Positions 1 to 9,688 of a stretch of DNA of 64,000 nucleotides are shown one piece after another. Under the pieces are notes generated by a model. That model had not been told where the DNA came from and searched no databases. It worked only from the letters and a program-made list of their open reading frames with translations. The number at the start of each line of letters is the position of its first letter. Position 1 is the first letter of the stretch. This DNA comes from Muribaculaceae bacterium (GTDB lineage: Bacteria > Bacteroidota > Bacteroidia > Bacteroidales > Muribaculaceae), in assembly GCA_017557665.1 (NCBI GenBank), contig JAFYYI010000088.1:37055-101054 (forward strand), in the 5' to 3' direction. A program made the position numbers and the translations under genes.

Positions 1-876
1 GACTACCTGGATGTCATGGGCGACATCACCCTGGAGCAGGCCGAGTGCAACATCATGACCGTGTCGGGCTCCACGGCCGACCCGGGTTTCCCCACCCTGT
101 ACCGCATGCATGCCGACCAGGGCGGTGACTGGGAAGGCGGCTTCGATGGTGACCCCTACATGGACGTCATCAACTTCTATCCCGAGACCAAGACGGGCTT
201 CTCGCTGGCACCGGTCATCAAGATGATCGAGGGCCCCGACGAGGAGTCGCGCTACAGCGGCGAGATGTTCTACATCGACTGCTTCGACACCGCTCCGGTG
301 ATTTACGACTTCTCGGGCTCGGTCATTGACTCGTTCGAGGACACTGACCCCACCTTGTGGCCCCAGTCCCAGCCCAACGGCTGCATCGAGTTCAAGCTCG
401 AGGACCGCAATTTCTTCGTCTACGTCAATGCCGACATGAACGGCAACGGCCACGGCTGCCAGGCCAACATCTGCGAGCTGGGCGACGGCATGTCGCTGGG
501 CGGCATGACCAAGTACTGGAAGATTCCTGCCGACAGCCTCGGCAAGGTCAACGACAGCGGCCTGCGTGTGCACTGCTTCGCGGTGGAATACGGTGTCGAT
601 GACGAGGGCTTTGAGGAGGTCACCCTGCTGACCTTCAAGGCTTATAACGGCATGGCCGTCTATAAGATTGGTCGTAATGTGGATGCAGGCGGTGATCCCG
701 ATCCCGGCAAGCCCGGCGACGTCAACTGGGACGATGAGGTGAACATTGCCGACGTCAACGCCTTGATCGACATGATTCTCTCGGGCAATACCACTGCCAG
801 GGGCGATGTCAACGGGGACGGTGAGGTGAACATTGCCGATGTCAATGCCCTCATCGACTTGATTCTGAGCACATGA
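1..876 (+). CDS. Secreted protein with C-terminal dockerin (5' partial)
   Basis: The reading frame is open from base 1, so the true start lies upstream; the ATG at 16 is only the first internal one. I do not recognise the first 230 or so residues, which are acidic and beta-rich in appearance. The last 60 residues are two dockerin type I repeats (GDVNWDDEVNIADVNALID and GDVNGDGEVNIADVNALID) carrying the Ca-binding D-x-N-x-D pattern. The stop overlaps the start of the next gene (ATGA at 873), so the two are almost certainly cotranscribed. Dockerins normally bind cohesins, but no cohesin is visible in the window. It is probably an exported surface or extracellular protein. Confidence 0.8.
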   Translation, partial: DYLDVMGDITLEQAECNIMTVSGSTADPGFPTLYRMHADQGGDWEGGFDGDPYMDVINFYPETKTGFSLAPVIKMIEGPDEESRYSGEMFYIDCFDTAPVIYDFSGSVIDSFEDTDPTLWPQSQPNGCIEFKLEDRNFFVYVNADMNGNGHGCQANICELGDGMSLGGMTKYWKIPADSLGKVNDSGLRVHCFAVEYGVDDEGFEEVTLLTFKAYNGMAVYKIGRNVDAGGDPDPGKPGDVNWDDEVNIADVNALIDMILSGNTTARGDVNGDGEVNIADVNALIDLILST

Positions 877-3251
877 GAACCCTTCAATACCTCTTTTGCC
901 TGAGCGCCATTTTGCTGCTGGGAACCTTGGGCGGCAATGCCCGTGACCAGTGGGTAATTGGTGACAAGGCTTACGAAGTGGACACGCTCGTGTTCCCGCA
1001 TCTCGTGGGACCGGGCGTGACCGCTGCCAAATTTGACATCCCGGCTTTGCCACTCAAGGTGAGCGTGACCGAGATGGACTTGACCAACCCCTATATCGTG
1101 ATGGAGACCTGCCTGGGAGGCGAGAAGGCCGTGGCATGCGAGACACCGGTCAATATGGCGACTCGCAACACCCGTCCGGGACATGAGGTGGTAGCAGCGG
1201 TCAATGGCGACTTCTTCATGACCTCCCCCACCAACGAGGTGGGGCTCCCCCTCAGCGGACAGGTGCGCAACGATGAGTTGGTGCTCAGCGGTCACAATCG
1301 TGCCTGTCTCGTGCTTGACGATAATGGCCACCCCTTTATCGACCGACTGACGTTCACCGGGCGTGTGACAAGCGGTGACCACTCTTTCGCCTTGAACCTG
1401 GTGAACCGTATGCGGTATGCCTATGAGAACATCGCCGCCAACCAGTCCTTCCTCTTCACGCGTAGCTACGGTCCCGTGACCTATGACGGCTCCAACTCGG
1501 GCAAGATGGTGCTGTTGCGCCCTGCCGAGGGCGAATTCCGCTGGCTGGCCAATGGTCTGGAGCATTGTGTGGTTGAGGATATCTTTGACGCTCAAGGCGC
1601 TACGACCATCCCCGATGGGAAGGCCATCTTGTGGCTTAAGGGCACTTATGCTAACCAGGTCGAGTGGATGACCGTGGGCGACGTGCTTGACGTGAGTTTC
1701 CGGTTCACGCTCAACAATGGACCGCAAGACGTGAACCTCCACCAACTCATCGGTGGTAGCAACCACATCATCATGCAGAACGGGCAGTTCATGGAGGATT
1801 GGACCGAGCGTCATCCGCGCACCGCCGTGGGCTTCAATGCCGACAGCACGCGCCTGTATTTTGTTGTCGTCGACGGCCGCCACATGACGTCGGTGGGCGT
1901 GACGCTATTGGAGATGAAGGGCATCTTTGACGCCCTGGGTGCCGTGACTGCCGTTAATCTTGACGGTGGCGGCTCATCGTGCATGGTGGTCAACGACGAG
2001 GTGCTGAATCATCCCAGTGATGGCCCAGTGCGTGCCGTGGGCAACGGCTGCCTGCTGGTGTCGGTGGCTCCTGAGGACGACGAGATCGGCATCATCAGCT
2101 TTGAGCCGCGGTGCTACAACCTGTCGATTTCGGCGACCACGTCGTTCGACATGTGGGGCTATAACCAGTATGGCGTCTTGAAAACGCGCGACCTGCAGGG
2201 CTGCACCTTCACGTGTGACCCGGAGGTGGGCACCTTTGACGACGAGGGTTATTTCCACGCCGTCGCCACCCCTGCAACTGGCAACCTGTATGCGACTTAT
2301 AACGGCATCACCACCACCCAACCTGTCACCATCATGGAGGCACAATGGCAACTGGTGAGCGACAGCGTGGTGATCGACCGTTTCCATCCCTATGCCATCA
2401 ATATCAACGGCATCAGCGGTTACGGCTTGGATAAAGTGGACCCTTCGGTAGTGGCCTGGGCCTCGTCAGATGAAAGTGTCTGCACCGTTGACGGGCAGGG
2501 CATCATCACTGCTGCCAACGACGGGCAGACCTTTGTGGGCTCAAGTCACCCCTTGCTGGCCGACTCGCTGCTGGTGAGGGTCGAGAATCCCCGAGCCCGT
2601 GTCACCACGGTGGAAAACGCACCCATCGACCCCGCCACGTGGACCATCGCCCAGAGCGGCGGCAAGGACAGGGTCGTGACGGCGCTGGGCAATGGCCTGC
2701 AGATTGATTTCACGGGCGCTTCCTCGCGTAACCCTTACATCAAAATCAGCAAGGCGGTGCAGATGTGGGGCATCCCCGACACCTTGCGTCTGCGTCTGCG
2801 CCCCGGGGCTTTGCAGCTCAAACTGGTGAAGATACTGGTCGAGACGGCCTATGGCGAACGTGTCACGGCCGAGTATCCGATTGAGGACACCGCCAATAGC
2901 CAGGACGAGATTACCGTTGACGTTCCTGTAAGCGACGTGTGTGACGCTGCCGACATGGGCAGTTTCCCACTGCATTTGGTCTATTACTACATCACCTACA
3001 GTCCCGTTACCGCCAATGAGCAGTACAGTCTGCAGATTCCTGGCATGGAACTTGTATATGCCACTATGCCGCCCGATGAACAGCCTGCCACGGGTGACGT
3101 GAACCTGGACGGAGAAATCAACATCGCCGACATCAATGCGCTCATCGACATGATCCTGTCGGGCGACGTGATGAACCTGGGCGACGTGAACGGTGATGGC
3201 GAGGTGAACATCGCCGATGTAAACGCGCTGATTGCCTTGATACTGAGTTAA
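873..3251 (+). CDS. Phosphodiester glycosidase (NAGPA) family protein with dockerin tail
   Basis: This 792-residue protein starts with a signal peptide (residues 1-23, ending GGNA). Residues of about 90-400 resemble the NAGPA/phosphodiester glycosidase family (PF09992): AAVNGDFF near the front, then TAVGFNADS, VVVDGR and the hallmark NLDGGGSS. Members remove sugars linked by phosphodiester bonds, as in uncovering GlcNAc-1-P-mannose. A bacterial Ig-like stretch follows (VVAWASSDESVCTVDGQG), then a beta-sandwich and two dockerin repeats at the C-terminus. It overlaps the previous dockerin gene by 4 bp. The substrate is unknown; phosphoglycans of the host or of other bacteria are possible. Confidence 0.85.
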   Translation: MRTLQYLFCLSAILLLGTLGGNARDQWVIGDKAYEVDTLVFPHLVGPGVTAAKFDIPALPLKVSVTEMDLTNPYIVMETCLGGEKAVACETPVNMATRNTRPGHEVVAAVNGDFFMTSPTNEVGLPLSGQVRNDELVLSGHNRACLVLDDNGHPFIDRLTFTGRVTSGDHSFALNLVNRMRYAYENIAANQSFLFTRSYGPVTYDGSNSGKMVLLRPAEGEFRWLANGLEHCVVEDIFDAQGATTIPDGKAILWLKGTYANQVEWMTVGDVLDVSFRFTLNNGPQDVNLHQLIGGSNHIIMQNGQFMEDWTERHPRTAVGFNADSTRLYFVVVDGRHMTSVGVTLLEMKGIFDALGAVTAVNLDGGGSSCMVVNDEVLNHPSDGPVRAVGNGCLLVSVAPEDDEIGIISFEPRCYNLSISATTSFDMWGYNQYGVLKTRDLQGCTFTCDPEVGTFDDEGYFHAVATPATGNLYATYNGITTTQPVTIMEAQWQLVSDSVVIDRFHPYAININGISGYGLDKVDPSVVAWASSDESVCTVDGQGIITAANDGQTFVGSSHPLLADSLLVRVENPRARVTTVENAPIDPATWTIAQSGGKDRVVTALGNGLQIDFTGASSRNPYIKISKAVQMWGIPDTLRLRLRPGALQLKLVKILVETAYGERVTAEYPIEDTANSQDEITVDVPVSDVCDAADMGSFPLHLVYYYITYSPVTANEQYSLQIPGMELVYATMPPDEQPATGDVNLDGEINIADINALIDMILSGDVMNLGDVNGDGEVNIADVNALIALILS

Positions 3252-3291
3252 TTGTTTTGATATGACCTAACCACTTAATCACTACAAGACG

Positions 3292-3918
3292 ATGAAAAGA
3301 ATAACATTGACCATTTTGATTGCCTGCTGTGCCCTGGCGCTGGTGGCACAGCCTGCCTTCCGTGTGAAATATAAAGGCGCCAAGCCTAATATCAGGAACT
3401 TTGCGTGGGCTTATCTTGACTACTTGAGCACTCCCTGTGACGACGAGGAAGATGGGTGCTGCCAAGAAGGTATGTATCTGATCGATAAGCTGAAACAAGC
3501 TATCCTGAACCAAGACAAGGGACTGCCGCTCGACGAGAACGAGACACTTACCATTGATGTGAAAAACGGCTATTTGCTCTATGAGCTAAGATATGAAGAA
3601 TCTCAACATTTCTCACGGGTAGAGATGTGTTATTGGAACGAGTCTGATGGCAAGCACAAGCTCTTTGCTCTCTGTCGATCGTCTTACAGTGACGGCAAGC
3701 CGTTAGTTGGGCAGTATGATGAATTTTCCTTCTACCGCTATGATAATGCCCAGAAATGGATGGAAAGATGTGACCCTCCTGGCTTTGACGTGACATATCA
3801 TAACAAAAGCTATGCCCTGCCCCGCAAGGGCAAGAACATCGTTGTCACAACTTGGAATGAAAACGGTACGAAGACACAGCAGACGCTGAAGTGGAACGGC
3901 AGACGGTTCAGTTATTGA
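3292..3918 (+). CDS. Hypothetical secreted protein
   Basis: This 208-residue protein begins with a clear signal peptide (MKRITLTILIACCALALVAQ). I recognise no family. The mature part is mixed alpha/beta with an acidic Cys-containing patch (CDDEEDGCC) near residue 50. It follows the NAGPA-type gene by 40 bp and ends just before a strong terminator, so it is probably the last gene of that transcription unit. It has no dockerin or sorting tail, unlike its neighbours. Confidence 0.65.
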   Translation: MKRITLTILIACCALALVAQPAFRVKYKGAKPNIRNFAWAYLDYLSTPCDDEEDGCCQEGMYLIDKLKQAILNQDKGLPLDENETLTIDVKNGYLLYELRYEESQHFSRVEMCYWNESDGKHKLFALCRSSYSDGKPLVGQYDEFSFYRYDNAQKWMERCDPPGFDVTYHNKSYALPRKGKNIVVTTWNENGTKTQQTLKWNGRRFSY

Positions 3919-3946
3919 ATCACACCGCCACCCCCGAAAACGAATT

Positions 3947-3973
3947 AGCCCACCCGCCAGGTGGGCTTTTTTT
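3947..3973 (+). terminator. Rho-independent terminator after 3292-3918
   Basis: A perfect 8-bp stem (AGCCCACC / GGTGGGCT) with a 5-nt loop runs into seven T residues, 28 bp after the stop codon. Confidence 0.92.
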
Positions 3974-4026
3974 GTGGCGGCAGCGCAAGCTGAATCCGCC
4001 CCAAAGACTGAAAAAATCCCGAAACA

Positions 4027-4058
4027 GTTGTGTAAATCAACCATCATCAGTAATTTTG
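4027..4058 (+). promoter_or_regulatory. Probable Bacteroidetes-type promoter for cutC
   Basis: The -7 box TAATTTTG is at 4051-4058, 22 bp before the cutC start. A weak -33 element (GTTG, consensus TTTG) lies 20 nt upstream. The short leader fits this gene class. Confidence 0.6.
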
Positions 4059-4080
4059 TGGTTTAATAAACTGTAGTGAG

Positions 4081-4833
4081 ATGAGACGAGACGAGTTCAT
4101 GGTGGAAGTGTGTGCCAACGGGGTGGAATCCTGCCTGGCGGCACAACAGGGCGGCGCCGACCGCGTGGAGCTGTGTGCAGGCATCCCCGAGGGTGGGACA
4201 ACACCCAGCTACGGTGAAATCAAGGTCGCTCGGCGTGTGCTGACCACGACGCGGCTGCACGTCATCATCCGTCCCCGCGGAGGCGATTTCCTCTACAGCG
4301 ACCTGGAGGTGGAGCGCATGGCGGCCGATATCGCCGTGTGTCGCGAACTGGGCGTAGACGGCGTCGTGTTCGGTTGCCTGAGAGCCGACGGTACCATCGA
4401 CGTCGAGAAGAACCGTTACCTGATGGACTGCTCACGAGGAATGAGCGTGACCTGCCACCGCGCCTTTGACCGCGCTGCAAACCCTGAACAGGCGCTGGAG
4501 GACATCATCGACCTGGGGTTCGACCGTATCCTCACCTCAGGGCAGCAGCCCAAGGCCATCCAGGGCGCTGAATTGCTCGCCAAGCTCAACCGCCAGGCTG
4601 CAGGACGCATCATCCTGATGGCCGGCAGCGGCGTGACCGAGCAGAACATCCGTGAGCTGCGTGAGGCAACGGGCCTGCACGAGTTTCACTTCTCGGCACG
4701 CGAGCCGCAAGCCAGCGCGATGCAGTACGTCAACCCAGCCCTCTATATGGGCCGCCCCGGAGCCAACGAGGCCGCGCTCGACTACACCACCGCTCGCCGT
4801 GTGGCCGCCACCATCTCGCAATTGTTGGACTGA
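4081..4833 (+). CDS. cutC: CutC family copper homeostasis protein
   Basis: The protein has 250 residues, the usual CutC length. It shows the family's TIM-barrel signatures: VEVCANGVESCLAAQQGGADRVELC at the start, then HVIIRPRGGDFLYS, VTCHRAFDR and DRILTSGQ. CutC proteins are cytoplasmic and are linked to copper tolerance, though their exact activity is disputed. The gene is flanked by a terminator upstream and a separate protease gene downstream, so it is probably monocistronic. The start follows a promoter-like element and gives the normal N-terminus; an ATG at 4099 is also possible. Confidence 0.93.
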   Translation: MRRDEFMVEVCANGVESCLAAQQGGADRVELCAGIPEGGTTPSYGEIKVARRVLTTTRLHVIIRPRGGDFLYSDLEVERMAADIAVCRELGVDGVVFGCLRADGTIDVEKNRYLMDCSRGMSVTCHRAFDRAANPEQALEDIIDLGFDRILTSGQQPKAIQGAELLAKLNRQAAGRIILMAGSGVTEQNIRELREATGLHEFHFSAREPQASAMQYVNPALYMGRPGANEAALDYTTARRVAATISQLLD

Positions 4834-4884
4834 CTTCAAAGCACGAATAAGCAAGCTAAAAACAATCAACTCATATAATTAATC

Positions 4885-7437
4885 ATGAAGCAATTACTTA
4901 CCATTATCATTATCACCGTGGCAACGGTTCTCAATCTGAACGCTGCCCGGGTCGATGAGGCGACAGCCCGCCAGGTGGCCGACCAGTTCTTTGCCGCCGG
5001 CAAGACACGTCTGGCAGCGCATGGCGGTCCCGCGACAACGCGCCTGGCCTATACGGCCAAGCAGGAAAGGTTCTATGTGTTTGACCGCGGCAGCAGCGGC
5101 GGATTTGTCGTCGTGGCCGGTGACGACCGCTTGCCCCAGGTGCTGGGTTACGGTGAGACGGGTGATTTCTCGGTAGCACAATTACCGCCAGCTGTGAAGT
5201 GCTGGATGGATGCGTTGGACAGGCAGATTGAGTACCTGCAGTCGCATCGCAATGCGACGCCCTACCGTCCGGCCAAGCAGTTGACCCCTGTGGGGCCCTT
5301 GATGACGACCCAGTGGAACCAGACTGAGCCTTATAATAACTACTGTCCCACCTACACCTTCGACGGCGCCACCATGCGTGCTGTGACAGGCTGTGTCGCC
5401 ACAGCCACGGCCCAGGTGATGAATTATCACCAATGGCCGCCCGTTGGCCGCGGCAGCCATTCCTACCACTGCAACGTGGACGGGAAGACCCCCACCGACC
5501 TCAGTGCCGACTTCAGCCAGTCGGTCTATCATTGGGACCTGATGCTTGACCGATACGATGCCAACAGCAGTGCCGAGTCATGTGATGCTGTGGCAAGGCT
5601 GATGAGCGACGTCGGCATTTCGGTCGATATGGATTACGGCAGCAGTAGCGGTGCCCAGGAGTCAGCCGCCATGATGTCGCTGCGGCGCTATTTCGGCTAC
5701 AGCGACAGGAGCTATCTCCTTACCCGCGACTTTTTCAGTGCCGAGGAGTGGGACCGCATCCTCGTTGATGAATTGAGCGCTGGCCGCCCGATCATCTATA
5801 CCGGCTTTGACGAAGATGGCGGGCATGCCTTTGTGTTCGACGGTTTTGATGCCGACGGCTATTATCATGTCAATTGGGGCTGGGGAGGCCACTACGACGG
5901 CTATTTCCTGGCATCGGTGCTGAACCCCGGCTCTAACAAATTCAATTTCATGCAAGACTGCGTCTTCGGCGTTATTCCCGAACACAAAGGGGCTGAGGTG
6001 CCTGATTTCCTGACGATGCGTGGTCAGTTGTTCCCCACCGTCAAGTCTGTTCCGCTCGGCAACGACGTGCCGATTCAACTTGAGGAATTGGTGGCCCAAG
6101 GCAATATGCTGAAGGCCGACGGATATGAAATCAGGTACAACGGTGACACGATATTTTACGCGATGTTTCCGATTTCGCTGGGCGTGTGGAACATGAACGG
6201 AGAGGAATTGCTGCACAAGCAATATGACTATCGTTATGAGTTGGATGCGAGATGGTACTCCAGCTCTGACTATAACCTGCGATTGCCCGAATCGCTCGAG
6301 GACGGCGAGTATCGCATCAAGTTGCACTACTCGCTTGACGACGGAGCCAGCTTCCAGCCGGTGCAGGCCTTCAACGGCCATGACAGTTACGTCAAGATGA
6401 TTGTCCGTGATCATATGGTTTATTTGTGGGATTGCTTCCTGGCCAACTCCTATAGCGTTGATGACATCGATGTTCCTTCGGGCATCATGATCAACCAGAC
6501 TTTCGACGTGGACGTGACCATGTACTATCCCTCATGGTGGGAAGGTATGCAGGGACCGACGGGCAATGTCTATCTGGCATTGTTGAAGGACGGGACCGAA
6601 CAGGTTGCCACCAGCGAGTTGTGTGAAGTGGAACTGCGGGGCCAGACGTATAATACCTATCGGATGAGCCTCACGGCACCCGCCGAGTGGGGACGCTACG
6701 AACTGACATTGTTTGACGAGAGTGGCACCCGCGTGATGGCGATGAATCCCGTCTCGATGGACTATGAGGAATCCTCTGTGCCGATTTTTGTGTTGCCCAT
6801 CTGTGAGCGTCTTGTTGAGGACTTTGAGTCCATGGAGGCCAACACCAGCACCAGCGCCAAGAATGTTCAAGGCAATTTCACCACATGGAGTTTCACCAAG
6901 GGCGGCGTGCGTGCCCCCGGTGAAGACCGCTGCAATGGCAATAACTCCGTGATGCTGAAGAAAGGCAGCACCATGTTCACAAGCCAACCGCTATATCACA
7001 ACTTCATCTTGGGACAGGCAACCATCTTCAACAATTCGAACACGACGGCCAAATATACGTTGGAATACTCGACCGACGGCGGCACCACTTGGATCAAGGC
7101 CAATACTGTCGACGGCCTCAATGCTGCCGACGTGCCCGCGTCGGGCGTCACCACCGCCATGTGGTTGTTGAACCTGTCTCCGGATAAGCCCGCACAATTC
7201 CGCTTTGCCATGGTTGGCGGCGGTTCGGCAGCGACCTATGTTGATGACATCGTGCTGTACTATGCCGACACCCTGGGTGACGTCAACGGCGACGGCGAGG
7301 TGAATATCGCCGACATCAACGCCATCATCGATATGGTTCTGAGTGGCAAAGCCTTCCCCGTTGCCGATGTCAATGAAGACAGCGAGGTCAACATTGCCGA
7401 CGTCAATTCGCTTATTGACATGGTATTGTCACAATAA
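4885..7437 (+). CDS. C10 family (streptopain-like) cysteine protease with dockerin tail
   Basis: This 850-residue secreted protease has a signal peptide (residues 1-20). A Spi-type propeptide follows, with the signature GGFVVVAGDDRLPQVLGYG near residues 72-90. The C10 catalytic domain has the nucleophile Cys170 (TGCVATATAQVM) and His314 (GGHAFVFDG), then the intact NWGWGG motif at 330-335. Residues 370-780 form beta-sandwich modules, including a jelly-roll-like region near 640-770. Two dockerin repeats close the protein (GDVNGDGEVNIADINAIID and a second copy). The catalytic pair is complete, so it is predicted active. It differs from the three tandem C10 genes at 13-21 kb in its dockerin dialect (NIADxNAxID). 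Confidence 0.92.
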   Translation: MKQLLTIIIITVATVLNLNAARVDEATARQVADQFFAAGKTRLAAHGGPATTRLAYTAKQERFYVFDRGSSGGFVVVAGDDRLPQVLGYGETGDFSVAQLPPAVKCWMDALDRQIEYLQSHRNATPYRPAKQLTPVGPLMTTQWNQTEPYNNYCPTYTFDGATMRAVTGCVATATAQVMNYHQWPPVGRGSHSYHCNVDGKTPTDLSADFSQSVYHWDLMLDRYDANSSAESCDAVARLMSDVGISVDMDYGSSSGAQESAAMMSLRRYFGYSDRSYLLTRDFFSAEEWDRILVDELSAGRPIIYTGFDEDGGHAFVFDGFDADGYYHVNWGWGGHYDGYFLASVLNPGSNKFNFMQDCVFGVIPEHKGAEVPDFLTMRGQLFPTVKSVPLGNDVPIQLEELVAQGNMLKADGYEIRYNGDTIFYAMFPISLGVWNMNGEELLHKQYDYRYELDARWYSSSDYNLRLPESLEDGEYRIKLHYSLDDGASFQPVQAFNGHDSYVKMIVRDHMVYLWDCFLANSYSVDDIDVPSGIMINQTFDVDVTMYYPSWWEGMQGPTGNVYLALLKDGTEQVATSELCEVELRGQTYNTYRMSLTAPAEWGRYELTLFDESGTRVMAMNPVSMDYEESSVPIFVLPICERLVEDFESMEANTSTSAKNVQGNFTTWSFTKGGVRAPGEDRCNGNNSVMLKKGSTMFTSQPLYHNFILGQATIFNNSNTTAKYTLEYSTDGGTTWIKANTVDGLNAADVPASGVTTAMWLLNLSPDKPAQFRFAMVGGGSAATYVDDIVLYYADTLGDVNGDGEVNIADINAIIDMVLSGKAFPVADVNEDSEVNIADVNSLIDMVLSQ

Positions 7438-7472
7438 GTGGCGGTAAAAGGATTCTTTTAGAAAGCATATGA

Positions 7473-7508
7473 TTTGGCCCGGGGGAACGAGCGTTCTTCC
7501 GGGTCAAA
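7473..7508. terminator. Long hairpin between convergent C10 gene and miaA
   Basis: Two 17-nt arms pair almost completely (some G-U) around a 2-nt loop: TTTGGCCCGGGGGAACG and CGTTCTTCCGGGTCAAA. It overlaps the miaA stop codon. No strong T-tract follows on either side, so bidirectional termination is probable but not certain. Confidence 0.65.
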
Positions 7509-8394
7509 TGCTGTTGAGGGCGGTGGTAACGGCCTCATCGGGGGAGACCCAGGTGATGTCGGGGTCGCGGCGGTACCAGGTGAGTTGCTTCTTGGCATAG
7601 ACGCGGGTGTTCTTCTTCATCCGCTCGATGGCGGTGTGGCGGTCCATCGTGCCGTCAAAGATGGCGAACATCTCCTTCATGCCCACGGTGTTGAGTGAGT
7701 TGAGGTGACGCAGGTGATAGACGGAGCGGGCTTCCTCTTCCAGTCCCATGTCAATCATGCGGTCCACGCGGCTGTTGATGCGGTGGTAGAGCTCGTCGCG
7801 CTCGAGTGTGAGTGCCAGTTTGATGATGTTGAAATCGCGTTGCTTGGCAGTGCCGGTGCGCAGGGTGGAGTAGGGCACTCCAGCCTGGCGGCAAATTTCC
7901 ACGCCGTGGCACACGCGGCTGGTGTTTTTGCGGTCAATCACAGCGGCATATTGCGGGTCAAGCTGTTCCAGTTCCTTGACCAGGCTTTCCAGTCCCTCGT
8001 GTTGCAGCTTGTGCTTGACGGCGGCGCGCACCTCGGGGCTGATGTCGGGCAGCTGGTCGATGCCGCGGCACACGGCGTCGACATAGAGCATCGAGCCGCC
8101 GCACATCACGGCATAGTCACCCTGTTGCCACAGCGAGGGCAGCAAGGCCATCACATCGCTCTCAAACTGGGCGGCATTATAGGTCTCTTCCAGGTCCTTG
8201 AACGCCACGAAGTGATGGTGGACAGCGGCCAGTTCCTCGGGAGTGGGAGCGGCGGTGCAGATGGGGATGCCGCGGTAGATTTGTCGGGAATCGGCGTTGA
8301 TGATATCGCAATGCAGATGCTGCGCCAGCCTGATGGCCGCCGCGGTCTTGCCCACTCCCGTGGGCCCGGTGATGACAATCAACGTCTTGGACAT
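7504..8394 (-). CDS. miaA: tRNA dimethylallyltransferase MiaA
   Basis: This 296-residue enzyme transfers the dimethylallyl group from DMAPP to A37 of tRNAs reading UNN codons. The N-terminal P-loop (GPTGVGKTAAA) and the following DSRQIYRG motif are typical. Later come the conserved GGSMLYVDA and the C-terminal KKNTRVYAKKQLTWYRRD, which marks the end of bacterial MiaA. Length is normal. It is the first of several housekeeping genes on the minus strand and converges on the upstream C10 gene. Confidence 0.97.
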   Translation of the reverse strand: MSKTLIVITGPTGVGKTAAAIRLAQHLHCDIINADSRQIYRGIPICTAAPTPEELAAVHHHFVAFKDLEETYNAAQFESDVMALLPSLWQQGDYAVMCGGSMLYVDAVCRGIDQLPDISPEVRAAVKHKLQHEGLESLVKELEQLDPQYAAVIDRKNTSRVCHGVEICRQAGVPYSTLRTGTAKQRDFNIIKLALTLERDELYHRINSRVDRMIDMGLEEEARSVYHLRHLNSLNTVGMKEMFAIFDGTMDRHTAIERMKKNTRVYAKKQLTWYRRDPDITWVSPDEAVTTALNSI

Positions 8395-8452
8395 GATGAG
8401 TCTATACCTCAGACTTCAAATAGTAGATGTCAGTCAAAAGAAAGCGGATGCC

Positions 8453-8487
8453 AATTCCTCATTCCACATTTCTAATTTCTAATTTTT
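8453..8487 (-). repeat. 7-bp-period array 3' of the AI-2E-type permease gene
   Basis: Read on the minus strand directly after the stop codon, four units follow in register: AGAAATT, AGAAATG, TGGAATG, AGGAATT. An A-run separates them from the stop. The same unit type recurs at 41686-41734, also 3' of a stop codon. Confidence 0.7.
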
Positions 8488-9669
8488 TTACTCTTTCTTG
8501 TTGCCGTACTGGCTCAGGAACGAAGATGTCAGGGTGAGAGGTGCTTTATTGTTGTCCTTTTTCTTCTTGGCCGACTTGTGTAACGGATTGGGCTGATGTA
8601 GCACAAACTCACAGTAGTAGGATATGATAAGCGTCGTTAGTGGCAGGCCGATAATCAAGCCGATGAAGCCCATCACATAGACCCACAACGACAGAGAAAG
8701 GAAAATGATGGCGGGATTCAAGCCCATCTGGCTCTTCATGATGGTGGGGATGAGTACCATGTCCTGGATGATCTGGCAGATGATGTAGGCCAAGATGACC
8801 CAGCCGAACATCACCCAGAAACTGCCGCCCGTCGCAGCAGTGGCCACAAGGCACAGGAAGGCGGCGATGGGGATGGAGATGAGCTGCAGATAAGGCACCA
8901 TGTTGAGCAATCCCACAAACAGGCCGAAGGCAATCGCCATCGGCAGGCCGATGATATAGAACTCGATGGCGAAAATCACGCCCACAAAGAACGACACAGC
9001 GGCTTGACCGCGGAAGTAGCGGCTCATCGTGTCGGCAACATCGCCGAAGATGCGCAACGCCATGCGGCGGTATTTGGAGGGAATAGCTGCCTTGAAAGCT
9101 CGTGACAACTTATTGAAATCCAACAGGATGAAGAACATGTACAACAGCACGATGAACCATGACACGATGCTGAAGATGACACTCATGGTGCCACCAACCA
9201 CCGACCAGGCTCCAGATGCCGCCTTGTTGATGATGTCCATCCATTGTTGCTTGGAGAAGATTTCGTTGAGTTTCTCCACGTCGATATAACGCTGGAAGAA
9301 GTCATTGACCTCGGCAGGGATATAAGGCACGTTGAACGATGAGCGTGCATAAGCCGCCAACTGCTTGGACATCGTGCTAAACTCGTCAATCAGATAGGGG
9401 ATAACCAGCCAAAGCAAGCCCGCAATCACCGCGATGACAATAATCAGGGCAAGTACCACGGCGATGCCGCGTGATTTGATGCGCGCTTTGCGTTGCAACC
9501 ATTCAACCAACGGCTCAATGATATAGGCGAGGATAAATCCCACGACAAACGGCATGAGTACCGGGCTCAGGTAGTTGATGAGCCACACGCCGATTCCCAC
9601 GCTGATGACGGTCAACACCAGCCTGACCACGCGGTCAAGGTCATATTTCTTCTGTTCAATCTGTGCCAT
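8488..9669 (-). CDS. AI-2E family transporter (YdiK/TqsA/PerM type)
   Basis: This 393-residue inner-membrane protein has about eight hydrophobic segments. The N-terminal pair is at roughly 12-75, and the C-terminal bundle carries the family features GLPMAIAFGLFVGLLNMVPYL and GLIIGLPLTTLI. A Lys-rich tail (SAKKKKDNNKA) is cytoplasmic. The family includes AI-2 exporters and Na/H antiporter-like members, so the substrate cannot be told from sequence. It lies 62 bp downstream of exoA on the same strand, and that spacer contains a 7-bp-period array. Confidence 0.9.
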   Translation of the reverse strand: MAQIEQKKYDLDRVVRLVLTVISVGIGVWLINYLSPVLMPFVVGFILAYIIEPLVEWLQRKARIKSRGIAVVLALIIVIAVIAGLLWLVIPYLIDEFSTMSKQLAAYARSSFNVPYIPAEVNDFFQRYIDVEKLNEIFSKQQWMDIINKAASGAWSVVGGTMSVIFSIVSWFIVLLYMFFILLDFNKLSRAFKAAIPSKYRRMALRIFGDVADTMSRYFRGQAAVSFFVGVIFAIEFYIIGLPMAIAFGLFVGLLNMVPYLQLISIPIAAFLCLVATAATGGSFWVMFGWVILAYIICQIIQDMVLIPTIMKSQMGLNPAIIFLSLSLWVYVMGFIGLIIGLPLTTLIISYYCEFVLHQPNPLHKSAKKKKDNNKAPLTLTSSFLSQYGNKKE

Positions 9670-9688
9670 ATCTTGGATTAACTGTATC

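Noticed and set aside
660..1883. A 407-codon minus-strand frame opposite the dockerin and NAGPA-type genes
   Set aside because: It spans the junction of two well-supported plus-strand genes and has no recognisable domain.
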